This document shows, in pieces, positions 46,553-58,500 of a stretch of 64,000 bases of DNA (position 1 is its first letter; every line of letters starts with the position of its first letter). The DNA comes from Massospora cicadina (Eukaryota; Entomophthoromycota; Entomophthoromycetes; Entomophthorales; Entomophthoraceae): assembly GCA_022478985.1 (NCBI GenBank), contig JAKSZP010009499.1, forward strand, positions 45,510 to 109,509, written 5' to 3'. A program made the position numbers and the translations under genes. A model generated the notes under the pieces. That model was given only the letters and a program-made list of their open reading frames with translations. It did not search any database and had not been told where the DNA came from.

Positions 46553-47155
46553 TTGGAGGATGCTTTCCAAGTAGTGAAGTGCACCTTGTTGTCCAAATCA
46601 GTTCTTCGCCATATCGACCCCAATAAAGAGTTCATTGTGTCTATTGATGCTTCCAACTTTGCCATAGTGGCTGCTTTGTTACAAGTAGGCAAAGATGGGA
46701 TAGAGCATCCGGTGGGATATTTTTCTAGGAAAATGTCTCAGACTGAGTTGAATTACGCCGTTTATGATAAAGAGTTACTAGCAGTGGTGGAGGCGCTGAT
46801 TTATTGGCGTCACCACTTGCATGGCTCCACCCAGCCGTTCCATGTATGTACAGATAACCGTGCCATGCTTTACTACCGCGCCCCTCATGTCCCAACCCCA
46901 CGGCAGACCCAATGGCATGAGACCCTTGCCCAATTTGCCTTTTCTTACGAGTTCACTAAGGGCAAGGTTAATGGTTTGGCGGATGCCTTAAGCCACAACA
47001 CTGCTTTAGCTCCTGATCCAAAGGAGGTAGAAGTTCATAACACACAGGTGATGATTCCATCAAATAAATTTTTGTCTCAACTTCCCTCCCCTGGCCAATG
47101 GGCCAGCGCTTGCACCTTGGAAAATGTGGAGGAATATAGTATGTTAAAAAGGTAG
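46553..47155 (+). pseudogene. G5 RNase H and linker to integrase
   Basis: A 200-codon frame holds a complete RNase H: VSIDASNFAIVAALLQ (first Asp), VGYFSRKMSQTELNYAVYDK with ELLAVVEAL (Glu), then VCTDNRAMLYY (Asp) and GLADALS (final Asp). The length and spacing are normal for Ty3 RNase H. It is separated from RT and integrase only by stops, so it is locally intact. Confidence 0.85.
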
Positions 47156-47187
47156 TCCTTTCTCAGCCAGTATCAGCCAAATATACT

Positions 47188-48060
47188 ATGGTGCTTGCGA
47201 AGAGCGCTTTGAATCAAGATGATCTATCCAGGGGCTATCACGTGAAGGATGGGATGCTGTGGTTTCAGGGGCGCCTATGGGTTCCTGCTGGACCACTGCG
47301 CCTGGATATCATCCAGGACCATCATGATGGACTCACCATTGGTCATACTGGTAAAGCAAAGACGTTGGAGTTAATATAACGCACCTACAATTATAAAGAC
47401 TTGCCTGTAAGGTGGGATGGTATTGTAAAGTATGCTTGATCTGCAACCAAATGAAACCAAAACGTCAACCATTAGCATGGTTGTTGGTACCAGTCCAGAA
47501 AACTGAAGAGCTCTGGACTTCCCTATCAGTGGATTTCATTGTGGAATTACCTGTCTCAGATGGTTATGATGCCATCATGGTGGTGGTGGACCTTTTTACA
47601 AAGTTCGCCACTTTATTCTTTGCAGAACGACAAAATCTGCTTCTTAGATGGCTATGCTCTTCATCACTCATGTGTTTGCGCTCCATGGGGTTCCTCAAGA
47701 GATTATCAGTGACTGGGGACCCCAGTTTACCTCCATTCTTTGGGAATAGTTGTGTAAGTCTCTTCATATTTGCCCCTGCCGTTCAACTGCCTATCACCCC
47801 CAATCAGATGGGCATACTGAACAACTTAATCAGTGCTTGGAACAGTTCCTGCTGTGTTACACCGCCGCAGATCATTTAGATTGGGTTTTCACCTTCCTAT
47901 GGCCCAATTTATCTACCACAACACTTTTCATTCTTTAATCGGGTATTCCCCTTTTTTCTCCAACCCTGGCTTTAACCCCGCCTTTAACATGGAGCCCAGC
48001 TGTGGATCCAAGGTTGAAGCGGTGGTGGACTTTGCCATGACTATCAAGAAGGTCCATCAG
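47188..48060 (+). pseudogene. G5 integrase
   Basis: The zinc-binding domain is HHDGLTIGHTGKAKTLELI, a stop, then CLICNQMKPKRQPLA, keeping the His and Cys pairs. Core: LWTSLSVDFIVELP (first Asp), then [14 protein letters not shown] (second Asp; the usual R of SDRGPQF is W, CGG to TGG at 47714) and TAYHPQSDGHTEQLNQCLEQ (catalytic Glu). The three catalytic residues are thus present but spread over different frames. A further piece (FNPAFNMEPS) leads to the C-terminal region. Confidence 0.83.
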
Positions 48061-48368
48061 GGGGTTCCACAAGTTTGGAGGCGGCAATGCAAGTGTATAA
48101 AGAGAACGCTGATGGTAAGCGCAGAGTGGGTCCAGAGTACAGGGAAGAGGATTTCGTGATGCTTGTTGCTCGTAACATCCCTATCAAGCAGCCATGCAAG
48201 AAGCTGGGACCAAAGAAGAATGGCCCTTACCGCGTTGTTAGAAAGTTGAGCCATGCCTCATACCAGTCAGATGTTCCTACTTTGTTTCATATTTTCTCTG
48301 TCTTTCATGAGAGCAAATTGACGTTGTTTAAGGGCCCCACCAGAGACTCCTGAGGCCTATCTCGTGGA

Positions 48369-48545
48369 TGTGGCACCAGAGTGGGAAGTGGAAGAAATAG
48401 TAGCCTACCGCCTTGTTAAGAGAAGACTTGAGTACCTGGTATCTTGGAAGGGTTTTGACGCTTCAGAGAACAGTTAGGTCCCAGTGCGCGACTGTGTGCA
48501 TGCCCAAGATCTGATTAAAGCCTTCCATAAGCGTTTTCCACATGC
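48369..48545 (+). pseudogene. G5 chromodomain with a nonsense codon
   Basis: In one frame the end of pol reads EWEVEEIVAYRLVKRRLEYL and then VSWKGFDASENS, a TAG stop (48475-48477), then VPVRDCVHAQDLIKAFHKRF. The aromatic cage positions (W and Y of the EWEVE..YLVSWKG pattern) are kept. The stop replaces the Trp expected after ENS (TGG to TAG). Chromodomains bind methylated histone tails. The upstream part (48075-48353) is the integrase C-terminal barrel (KKNGPYRVVRKLSHASYQ). Confidence 0.85.
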
Positions 48546-48644
48546 CGCTGGATCTCAACCCAAACCGACCGTTGCTGCAATGAAGTTGGCCCCAGCCCAC
48601 AAGAATTTTATTAGCGCAAGCCCCTGGAGGGGGGTTGAGCCCCA

Positions 48645-48661
48645 TTGGGAGGAGAGGGTAA
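48645..48661 (+). other. G5 polypurine tract
   Basis: A purine-rich run (GGGAGGAGAGGGTAA) lies directly before the 3' LTR start TGTCATGG and marks the plus-strand primer site. Confidence 0.75.
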
Positions 48662-49507
48662 TGTCATGGTTAAATGACATGATAGTGGTCCCAACCCCAA
48701 GGATAAGGCTTGTCATCAGGAGGCCCAGAAGGTGAAACTTCAGGCCCTCCCTGACCTCAAGCACACGGTAAACCAACGCTGGGTACAAGCCAAATATTCC
48801 TAGGTTCATACTAGTGAGGTGCCTAACGCCCAGCCCCTTGCATAAGCCTAGGCGTTAAAATGGATGAGATATTCAATCAATGCAGACAGTTCAATTCAGT
48901 AATTTGAGCAACGGGATTAAAAAACCCGTTCCATTTACAAAATTATGCATTCAGGTTGGATACAACTTCAATCAATAGCTAAAGTGAAGTCAATTTTGGT
49001 GTATTCTACTAATTCAGATGTGAGTGTTTGCCTATTGGTAAACCAGTGCTTGGGACCACTTTGGCAGACCCCAAATTAACCTGACATTGTTTGAATTTTA
49101 TTTTCATGACCAACATTCCTTGTTGGTCGACTTTCCCAAAAGAATTCCCGCTTTATGTTTTATTTATGTTATTTTTTGACGATCCTGTGTGTAAACCTCT
49201 TTGAGGAGATCTCTCACTCCATTTACCTTGCCATTTTAAATACAATCAAGATATCCCCTAGTGCACCGTTGGTTCACCCAGGTTCCCTCCAACTTGGTAC
49301 GCTTACCCCTTTTCCTTTGCACACCACGTCGCTTTTGGTGGGTTAATTATTATAAAGATCACACTTCTCTACTTAAGTTTTTATTGCTCCAGCACCTTCT
49401 GCTGGGCTTTAATAACTTTTGAACTAACGGCTAATTCCCTGGCATTGGCCTTGTGCACTGTGCACTACCACGCTGGAAACAGGAGAGTTATAGACAGTCT
49501 CTTTACA
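48662..49507 (+). repeat. G5 3' LTR
   Basis: 846 bp, starting TGTCATGG and ending TTTACA. It is paired with 43576-44420. It is followed by ATGAA, the right TSD copy, and then G2 RNase H coding. Confidence 0.88.
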
Positions 49508-49643
49508 ATGAACAAGTATAATGTTTCATGGTGATATAAAATTATAAGCAATTTAGATTGTACTTACATGTGGTAAACTTCATTATCATAACAGATCTTT
49601 TTAATTACGCTGGTTACAGAATCTCAGAGAGCCTGAAGGGCAT
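49508..49643 (+). pseudogene. G2 RNase H, second piece (136 bp)
   Basis: This short island lies between two insertions. It reads KQFRLYLHVVNFIIITD and, after a shift, LRWLQNLREPEG, the RNase H segment that should follow NYNMT of the first piece. It ends GGCAT (49639-49643), the left TSD of G3. Confidence 0.85.
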
Positions 49644-50802
49644 TGTGAAATTCCGAGGATAGCTTTCTCAATAATTAAAATCCTGCACGCTAAATTGGGA
49701 AGAAATTCGGCCAATTAATCCTTGATCTTGCCAGTGGCTTATGGTATTATGACCATTTGGAAACTCACTTGGCTTACTAAATTAGCCCTGACTCTTCTGG
49801 TCGATTTCAGGCTTGATATTTTCTTATATTTGAGAACAAATTTTGAGGCAGGGGTAGATAGAATTTGGGGGTTTGGCACTTCCAGCTTGTCAGCACTCTC
49901 AAAGAAATAATTCTGAACAAAATCAGGTTAGGGATAAAATAAAATATCTTTTATTAAGAGGGTACCTATTTAATTTATTCATTAGGCCAGGAACTGGTAT
50001 TTATACCTCTAGGGCATCTCCTGGCCACATTTTTGCACAAAATTCACAGATATTTTACTACCTCAGTTTGGCCCTTGAACTGATATGAGCGAAACCAATT
50101 CTTAGGTTTATTGGTGGCAAAATACTCTAAAAACTGGGAGGATTTCAGGGACAAAAATTGCGACAAAAACATGCAAAATACTCTAAAAATTGGGAGGATT
50201 TCAGGGACAAAAATTGCGACAAAAACATGCAAAATTATCCTAGGATCTTCTTAACTTGAGTTTTGTCATACTGCTGATAAAATACACATTCTTTGAAATT
50301 CTTGCATTAATTGAAGTAGATGATGTACTTTAATCAGAACATTGGCGGGCCTCTCTAGATAGCACTAGGAAGTCCCTTTTGGGTGGTCCATGTGCAAGTG
50401 GTATCATGCCAATTATGCAGATCAACATATGAATTCGCCCTGGGTGGGAAATTGATTATGTTATCACTCATATGATTGTCCATGGGACTTTTAAATGTTA
50501 ACTTCAGGTCAGTACTAAACGATTTTTTATACTGAATGTTTAATATTGTTCTCAATAATTAGGACCAATTGCCAATCTTTTCGCGTGATAATAATCAGCC
50601 ATAATGTGCAAGCGAATTTGGCCCAAGATTTTTTGATAAAGTACTTGATTAAATTGACATTGAGATATTCAGCTCAAGCCGTGTATAGGCAATGTACTTT
50701 AAGGTGAGAATTAATGTATTAGCTTGAGCATTGGGAGGATAATTCGCTCAATATGATGGTAGTTGAAGGGTTTATTTTCAAGTCTTTCACCAGAATCTGA
50801 CA
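49644..50802 (-). repeat. G3 3' LTR with an internal 56-bp duplication
   Basis: 1159 bp; plus-strand ends TGTGAAATTCCG and CAGAATCTGACA. It matches the LTR at 61743-62842, for example GGCTTATGGTATTATGAC and GGTCGATTTCAGGCTTGATA. A 56-bp unit (GCAAAATACTCTAAAAAYTG...) is present twice here (50117-50172, 50173-50228) and once in the partner, which accounts for most of the length difference. Confidence 0.88.
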
Positions 50803-50815
50803 TTTCCCGCCACTT
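50803..50815 (-). other. G3 polypurine tract
   Basis: On the minus strand AAGTGGCGGGAAA immediately precedes the 3' LTR start TGTCAG. It is short and interrupted but correctly placed. Confidence 0.5.
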
Positions 50816-51028
50816 GACTTGAACATAAGCCCTAAGATTCCCAATTAGCCTTTGTTGAACTGTTAACTTCAGCCTGAACGCCCGATGAGCTTGGAGTTGG
50901 GTCTTCTATTTGGTAGCTTTGGCCAAATACCCATTAAGTCTGGAGTTGGATCCTCTCTTCAACCTCAAGTGCAAACTAAAGTATTAATTATAATAAAAGT
51001 ATTATTATATATGTTTTTTTCTTTCTTT

Positions 51029-52120
51029 TTATTTCTCTATTTTTTTCTTGATCAGCCCACTATTGAACCTTCTTAGGAATTTTTCATGGAATTGGTTGTA
51101 TATATGGATGGTCCTAATATCCTTTATTGTGTATATGAACTTAGATGTTTTCTCAATCACTTCGAATGGCCCTACCCAGATGCAATCTAACTTTTGCAAT
51201 TGGCCTGATCCATGGGTATTGCAAAAAAAGTTCATTGTTAACGTCAACTTGGCTAATGTGTAACAATTTTCTAAGTCCTTTTGATGTCAGCCTTTTTTGT
51301 GGCAAAACTATTGTCAAAGTCCTGAGCTTGTACTTTGATTAAAGCATCTGCAAGCTTCTTAATGTATAAAATATAAGTGTTTTTGCCAGGTTTCTCTAGG
51401 GCCAAATATAGTAGCATTGGTAGGGCCAGAAGACTTCATATAATACTTGAAACGGGGCATCCTATTTGACGAATGGTAGATGATATTGTAGGCAAGTATT
51501 GCCAAACTTAGATAGGTACTCCATTCAGATTTTTTTGCCAAAGTTAATTTCCTGATATTGTTAACTAACATCCCATTTGCGCGCTCAACAGTACCATTAG
51601 TTTTTGGATGATTAGGAGCAGAAAGCACACCTCATACTCCCATTATTTGGTTGGGCTTGGCAAGGACATTGGCGTTAAAGTTGGTTCCATTATTGGTCAG
51701 AATAACCCGGGGACATCCATGCTTGCTTTGATGTTTTAATGATGAACTTGGGAGTAGTTGACGCTCCAGCTTCCCCAATAGTCTTGGCTTTGACCCATTT
51801 GGTCAAGTGGTCGATGGCTACAATTATGTACAAGGCCTTTGTATTGCTTGTTGGAAGTGGGCCAACAACGTAGATAGATACTGTGTGCCAGGCAAACTTG
51901 GGCTGAACAATCTGGTAAGATGTGCTTTCTTGGAACGGTTTTTCACTTTGGCATTCAATACAGCATTCTAAGATTTCTTGGATGTTGAAATTATTGACTC
52001 CCAATAGTAGATTTGCTTCAGATGCTCTTTTGTCTTCTTGAACCCACCATGCCCTATGGCCTTATGAGCTACCATTAATAAGTCTATTTGGGCTGAGGGT
52101 CTTGGAAAAATATACTTTTT
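51029..52120 (-). pseudogene. G3 integrase
   Basis: Minus-strand blocks, in order: ILECCIECQSEKPFQ (52000-51940, zinc-binding Cys pair), HTVSIYVVGPLPTS (first Asp position now Tyr), VAIDHLTKWVKAKTIG, then NHPKTNGTVERANGMLVNN (catalytic Glu region, 51610-51550), LSLAILAYNIIYHSS, and at 51200-51120 DCIWVGPFEVIEKTSKFIY, the GPF/Y C-terminal module. The order is canonical; stops and shifts separate the blocks. Confidence 0.83.
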
Positions 52121-52279
52121 TCCCTCAATCATCTTGTAATGTGTCCTTTTTTCGATGGTTGTATTTTTTATAGATCCAATAATATTCTTTGGACAGATTC
52201 AGGCTCATCTTGATACTCTCCGCTTATCATTTTCATAAACAACTCATTGGCGGCCCAACTAAGTGTTGCAATGGTGGGT

Positions 52280-53530
52280 AGTCAAGATAGGCAATCAGAA
52301 TTTTAATGTTTTGCCCCAGCTCGATGCTCAATGGTGTATTCATAAGCTTGAGGATTTAATGCCCAGAGGGCTAATTGGCCCTCAGGTTCTCTTAAGCTGT
52401 TCAACCATTTTAGGAAAGCATGATTGGTAATAACTTTGAAATGCGTGTCATGCAGGTAGACCCAAAATTGCTTGCAAGCATATATGACGGCAAGCATTCT
52501 CATTCTGTCACTGTGTAGTTCCTTTAACAAACATTTAAGGTCTGAATAGCAAAGGAAACTGGATGTTCTTCATCTTCTCCAACTTGGGATAACATGGCCA
52601 CCACTGCTGTTAGGAATGCGTCAGTTTGGATAATAAATTCACAATCAAAGTCTGGGTATCAAGGAATAGGCGCGCCTAATAGGGATGATCAGAGTTGGTC
52701 AAATGCATCCTGGCAAGCTGGAGTCCAGTCAAATAGGACCTTATCTTTAATTAGATAGAAAAGCGGCTCCTTAAGTTGTGTGAAATTGGCAATAACTTGG
52801 CAATAGTGCCCAATCATGCCTAGGTATACTTGAATATTGCGCTTGGATTCAGGCCATTTCATTTTTGGAGATGGCATCCAGCTTAGAGGGTTGGGGCTGA
52901 AGACCCACTTTGTCAATTACAAATCCAAGGTATTCCAGTTGGTCTTTGAAGAACCGGAATTTTCTGGGCTTGATTTTTATGTTTGAAGCTGGTAGCCTTC
53001 TGAAAACCTCCTCTAAGTGTTCCAAGTGGTCATCAAAAGTGCGGCTGAAAACGTTGATATCATCAAGGTACACTAGTACATATGACAACTTACAATCTCC
53101 CATAATTGTATCCAAAGCCCTTTGGAAAGTAGCCAGGGCATTGCAGAGCCCTTAAGGCATTCTCGTCAGCTTAAATAGGCCCTCTTGGGTTATAATTGCA
53201 CATTTTTCGCGCTCCTCTTTGGGAAGGTCTATTTGCCAATATCCTCTTATAAGATCCATTGCCAAGAGGAATTTTGCGCCCCCTAGCCTATCCAAGGCAT
53301 CATCAATTTGTGGCAGAGGGTATGAGTCCTTCTTTGTGATGTTGTTTAACTTCTAATAATTAATGACTACTCGTTTGCTTCCATCCTTTTTCTTTACTAT
53401 TAAAATTGGTGCTGCCCATGAACTTTTTAAAGGTACTAACATGCCATAATCAAGGAGTTCCTTAATCTCTTTGGAGACATCTTCTTCTGATGAAATCAAG
53501 CGTTCAATTGGGCATAATCAAATTGATTTA
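52280..53530 (-). pseudogene. G3 reverse transcriptase and RNase H
   Basis: On the minus strand from about 53480: LVPLKSSWAAPILIVKKKDG, then KLNNITKKDSYPLPQ, ALDRLGGAKFLLAMDL and a fingers-to-palm run up to ATFQRALDTIMGDC. The catalytic box YLDDINVFSRTFDDH (53055 region) is intact. The thumb (YLGFVIDKVGLQPQPSKLDA) and connection (QVYLGMIGHY) follow. RNase H: MRMLAVIYACKQFWVYLHD, then HFKVITNHAFLKWLNSLREP, with the catalytic TD changed to TN. There are few stops compared with G1 and G2. Confidence 0.87.
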
Positions 53531-54149
53531 TGATCTTCAGTATTAATTTTGTGAGTGACACCCTTAGCATATCCCAAGTCAAAATCATCTTGTGTAAATA
53601 TTTCCAATATTTAGAGAATAACTCCTGAGCTTGGTCCTTCTCAGAGTTGGTCAGGTTGGTTAAATTGGCCATAGGGAGGACATTATTTATACTGAGTAGG
53701 TCCTTATAAGGGAGCTCTAATTGACAAAAGTTCCAAACTCTTGGAATGAGTGGATTTCCGATGTAGGGAACAAATGCAGAAATGCGATTGTTTGATGTTG
53801 CTTAATGGAGATGGGCAATTTTGCAGGTTTTCATATAGAATATGTATTCTAAGTGTCCAGTAATGATAATACCAGGGGCAATGTTTGGTTTGAATCGAGA
53901 TTCTGACCATGGTTGATATACTTCACCATAAAGTCCTTCTGGGTATTAATCATTAGTCCCTTCAAGAAAATTAATTGATCTCCAGATGGTATAGTGATTC
54001 TCTGATTTGATCAAAGTGGTATGCCCTTTGACTCATTGATCTGAGTGGGTAGTGCTTTTATCTTTGACCGCACTTTGACATACTCAATTGGGATGACTCC
54101 ATATTTGTAGGCCATATTTATGAATAGGCTTGGTTTCTTTTTCAACTGC

Positions 54150-54680
54150 CCTATCCCGTTATAGTAAAGTGGAATAGCCTGGACAAGCATGGTGAGAGTA
54201 TCATCCTCATGATTGTAACAACTCCATATCTTCTTTGGAAATCAGTCCCAATTAAGATATCATAGTTTGTATTCAGCAACACTATAGCAGGTGCTGTTAC
54301 TATGATAAATCCAAATCTGATAGGTAAGGTACTTTATGTACCTAGCGATTTAATTGTATGCGCTCCAGCTGATCCATATTCCTGATAGTGGGCAACATTG
54401 GACACAATTTTCAGTTTTTTAACCAACTTTGTGCTGAATATATTGATAGGAGCACCACTATTGAAAATGGCCCAAACTTACACCTTGTTTACTTTTATGT
54501 CCACATAAGTACATCTAGAGTATTTTTCAGATGTATTTATTGTATGAGTGCTGTGATTGCTGCCCGATACCAGGTGTGATTTCAAGATTGAGAAAATATC
54601 TGGGAAGTTATCTGCTAAGGTATTCATGAAAATGGCTACTTGAACGTTGTTAAGCTTAGGTAGGTCAGTCAAACATCTGG
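54150..54680 (-). pseudogene. G3 aspartic protease
   Basis: On the minus strand near 54470-54400: FNSGAPINIFSTKLVKKL. The active-site Asp of the D-S-G-A box is Asn (NSGA). The C-terminal signature NYDILIGTDFQRRYGVV follows at about 54270-54215. The upstream frame (54672-54478) is open and may be the N-terminal part. Confidence 0.75.
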
Positions 54681-54923
54681 GTATGAGGTCTAAGCCATGA
54701 TCAATAATCTGTATGCATAAGGTTTTGTTACCTCTGCTTGGGCTTCTTTGGTAATTTTCAAGGTTTAGTTACTTTTGCTGTGACCCAAGTAGTGACCATC
54801 ATGACATCATTAGCCACAATATGGTGTAGGTTATCTTTGGCAACATCTTTGGCCCTAAAGAGCTCACCAGGGTCAGGTGGAATGGTTTGAACATTGGTAG
54901 AGTTAGATCATTCCGCCTCTACT

Positions 54924-55369
54924 CTACCTGCTCTTTTCCCACCTCCCTGTTGCTGTTGATTTATAGAGCATCGTTAACCCCAGGCTTTTTGTTGGACCAT
55001 TTGTAGCATTCGCTAGCAAAGTTCCGCTTTTGACCACAGTTGTGACATATAATCGGCCCTTTTTTCTGATTTGCTCAACTTTATGGTTTTTAGTTTGAAA
55101 ACTTTTTCCCTGTTCAGGCATAGTGTTGCTTTTTGGACCTGAAAACTGGGATTTTTGCTGATTCTTGGCCCAATTAGGGGTATTGAAATTATGGTAACAG
55201 CTTCTCAATTAATTGGTAAGTTCTTGAATTTCCAAGCTTCCATTGAATGCAGGTATCATGACATTATGCAGTTCGTGGAAGGGCATAACTGCATGTTCCA
55301 TTGCAAACTTACCATCAAACTTATCTATTGTGTTGCACCCACACAGAACTTATGCCTCATGGAAAAATA
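54924..55369 (-). pseudogene. G3 gag, zinc-knuckle part
   Basis: On the minus strand near 55055-55010 a frame reads CHNCGQKRNFASECYKWSN, a CX2CX4(H)X4C zinc knuckle with the His replaced by Asn. It lies just before the protease, the normal place for a Gag nucleocapsid motif. Upstream is a Lys/Gln-rich stretch (NWAKNQQKSQFSGPKSN). LINE-A copy B interrupts gag at 55386; the rest continues above 60670. Confidence 0.75.
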
Positions 55370-55385
55370 TGTCTGCAAAGTTCTT
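55370..55385. repeat. LINE-A copy B target-site duplication, left copy
   Basis: TGTCTGCAAAGTTCTT is repeated exactly at 60655-60670. It lies in the gag region of G3. Confidence 0.93.
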
Positions 55386-55517
55386 TTAAATTTATTGTGG
55401 GGAAGGCTGACCATGGGACGGACACTTCCGAATATGACTCAGATGAGACAAAACTTAGTACCAGGTGAGGCACCCCAGAGAAGCGATGCTATCTCTTGTT
55501 GCCAGCGGGAACGCCAC

Positions 55518-58500
55518 TTATGGGAAGGGGGAGGGAACGTGTGTAGGGGGCGTAGCCACTATTGAGCACGTGTGGAGGAAGGGGTCTGATTTGATGAACC
55601 AGACTGGGAACCAGGAGGAGACCAGCTGCCGGCGACGTGGTGGGAGATATCCAAACATCCACGCTTGAAAGTGATCCACCAAATGAGACCGGAATCTGTG
55701 GACAGCTTCAGGGAGGGTGGGGATGGATCCGGCGATGGCATCCAAGACAATCGTGTGGATAGTCCACATGGCGATTGCAACCACCAGAGCACGAAGGGAG
55801 GGTGGGGAGGGGGGAGGCCATTGATGAAGCAAACATATCTCTTGACAGACTGAAGGGATGTGTTTGATCCTGGCCTAGCAGACGTTGGACTTCGCGCCAT
55901 ATTACTTTAGAGGTGGGGCACTTCTCCAGGCTGTGAAACAGCGTTCCATACTGGCCACACACGACACAGGATGAGTGTAAAGCATTAGAGCGCTCAGCTG
56001 TACGATACACCCGCCTCAGGCAGCGCCACACATGGGAGCGGACTTGAGGCTGCAACAGAGGATGGTGTGCGTATTTCCAGATAGTCTTTTGGGTCTCAGT
56101 GGAATAAGGGATGTCCATCATGTCCAGGTAGTCCACCCTGGATAGGACTTGGGGTCGAATGGGGATCACGCCATCATGGATGGGTAGCCCCTGTACCTCT
56201 TGTGTGAACTGAGGAGAGGGGCGGCCTCTTCGGGTTGTATGTCCACTAATACGAATTCTCCACTCTGCGCTTCGCATGGAGAGTAGGATTCGTTTGTAGT
56301 GGGTTTTGGTCCCGTGAGGACCTGTGGCTGATGTGTGTGATGCGAGGTATTTCATCAGGGAGTGGGGGTTTGATGGATTGTTGAGGCCCAAGGCTCGGGA
56401 GAAGTTGGAGCGGGCCGCGCGGGACCAGTGGTGGGATGGGAGTGTAGGAGCAGTGACAGCTGCAATCCAGGTGCCTAGGATCTTGGCGGCATGGGCTTTG
56501 AAGTCAAGTAGGCCCATGCCACCATGATGATGAGGGCCAAACATGACCTCTGACCGTACTGGTGGAGGGCGGCCTGACCAAAGCCAACCTTGTAGCAAAG
56601 CATACAGGGATTTGAAGAAGCTTGGGGAGAAGGGGATGGTGTGGGCTCCAAACCAGACTTTGGATAGGAGCATAGAGTTGGCAAGAACAACCCTGCCAGT
56701 GAGGGTAGTAGGGTGGGCTCTGAGAGAGGCGATTCGCTTCGTCACGTTGTCCAGTATATGGCACTCCATTACTTCTGACGCGTATCCTCCTGCCTCCAAC
56801 CACACGCCCAGATGGCGTACCGGTCCTATGGTAGGTCGTGGCACAAGGGGAGCACCAGTGGAGCGGTGTGTTTGAGTTAGTAAGGCGTGGACTTGGGCGA
56901 GCAGATGGGCTGGGTTGGGAACTACTTGCTGGGGCCCAGCAGTTCTGAAACCGACCAAGGAGGATGATTTTGGTTTTGGAGGCGTTCAGTGCCGCGTTGC
57001 TTACCCAGGAATATTCCTGGATGAGGGCTTCAAGCGCGCGTGCATCTTTGTTATTAGACACCCCCACCACGCAATCATCTGCAAATGCCATCATCTTGAC
57101 TGGGGTTTGGCCTGGCACATGGACCCCAGTGAGTTGGGCATTCACATTTCGCAGTAGTGGGTCAAGGCTGAAGTTGTATAAGAGTGGGCTGAGGGGGTCC
57201 CCTTGTCGCAGGCCCCTTTGAGGATGGACTACTTCTGTTAGGAAACCTGGGCCCGCACTGCCATTGTTGCAGATTCTGTGAGCAGCATCACCCAGTTAAT
57301 GAAGCGGGGAGGTAGGCGGAATTGTCGGAGGCAGGCCCTAAGGTATTCCCAGTTTACTCTATCATAGGCCTTTTGTTGATCCAAGAATACAAGTGCCCCA
57401 GAGGCTGTAGACTGAAACACATTAGCCACAGAGTGCACGGTATTACAAATCAACCTTCTGGGGATGAAACTGAATTGTTCTGGAGAGATGGTGGCAGATG
57501 CTACAGTCCCTAAACGGTTAGCCATGATTTTTGTTAAAATTTTGGTGTCTGTGTTTGTTAGAGAAATGGGGCGCCAGTTGGCTAAGTCTAGCCTATCCCC
57601 TTTCTTGAAGAGTGTGACTGTAAAGGCCTCATGTCCTCCTGGTAAGAGGCGCATTTCCAACAGGCTTTGGTTGAGTGAGGCTAACAGCAATGGGGATATA
57701 TATAAAATATTTTTTGTAGAACTCATATGGAATGCCATCTGGGCCTGGGCATTTTCAGTTTGGCGCACCACAAATGGTAGTCCATAATATGTTCGGATTA
57801 ATTAAATTCATTATTTCCGGGTATCAGAAAATGGTGCGGATATGAGCTCTGTCAAGAAATTCCGCCATTTTGGCTGGCTGAATTGGTTTGGCTTGGTATA
57901 ACTCGGAGTAATATTTTTGCATTTCGATTGCCACTTCAGCCGGTGTGTCCACATTAGAATTATCCGATCTTTGCACCTGTGTGCAGGCCACGCTCTGACA
58001 TGGTGCAAAAATTTTTTTGAAGAAGTATGCGGTGCACTTGTTGCCTTTAGTGATGCGTGTGGCCCTGTATTGGACACAAACCCGATGTTTGTGTTGCCTT
58101 TCAAGTGCGTTGAGGTGGGCTGCTGCCTCCGCCCACTTCTGGCCCCATGCAGGGCTATATCCTGAGGCTGGAATGTTAAACTCCAAGTGGGCCAATTCTG
58201 CCAGCGCACACAATATAACCGCCGATGTGGCTCATGAGCGTCTGGATGAGAGATGGCAATAGTGGCGGATGGTGTCTTTTTTGAAAGTTGCCCATGTGGA
58301 AATGGGGTCCATGCAAAACAGTGCAACAAACGATTTTGCCAAAGTTGCCTCTTCCACCCATGTGGAAAATCCTGGTGATGCAAGCTCTGGGGGGCGGATT
58401 TTGCACCAATGTGGGGCCTTTGCAACTGTGACAGGTAAGTGGTATGTTATCGAGACCAGTCAGTGGTTGGAGAATTCCATTTTTGTTGTTTTGAAGTGGG

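Larger units (their letters stand above)
43576..49507 (+). mobile_element. G5: chromodomain Ty3/gypsy element (chromovirus), complete ends
   Basis: The 5932-bp element has paired LTRs (43576-44420 and 48662-49507), a polypurine tract, and pol in the order protease, RT, RNase H, integrase, chromodomain. Flanks are ATGAC (43571-43575) and ATGAA (49508-49512), a 5-bp TSD with one mismatch, inside G2 RNase H. A C-terminal chromodomain defines chromoviruses and can steer integration to marked chromatin. The space between the 5' LTR and protease is too short for a usual gag, and no PBS was recognised. Pol has several stops and shifts. Confidence 0.9.

Noticed and set aside
43493..48809. Two similar minus-strand open frames (43765-43493 and 48809-48555)
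   Set aside because: Both lie wholly or largely in the two G5 LTR copies and are similar only because the LTRs are repeats; there is no protein family match.
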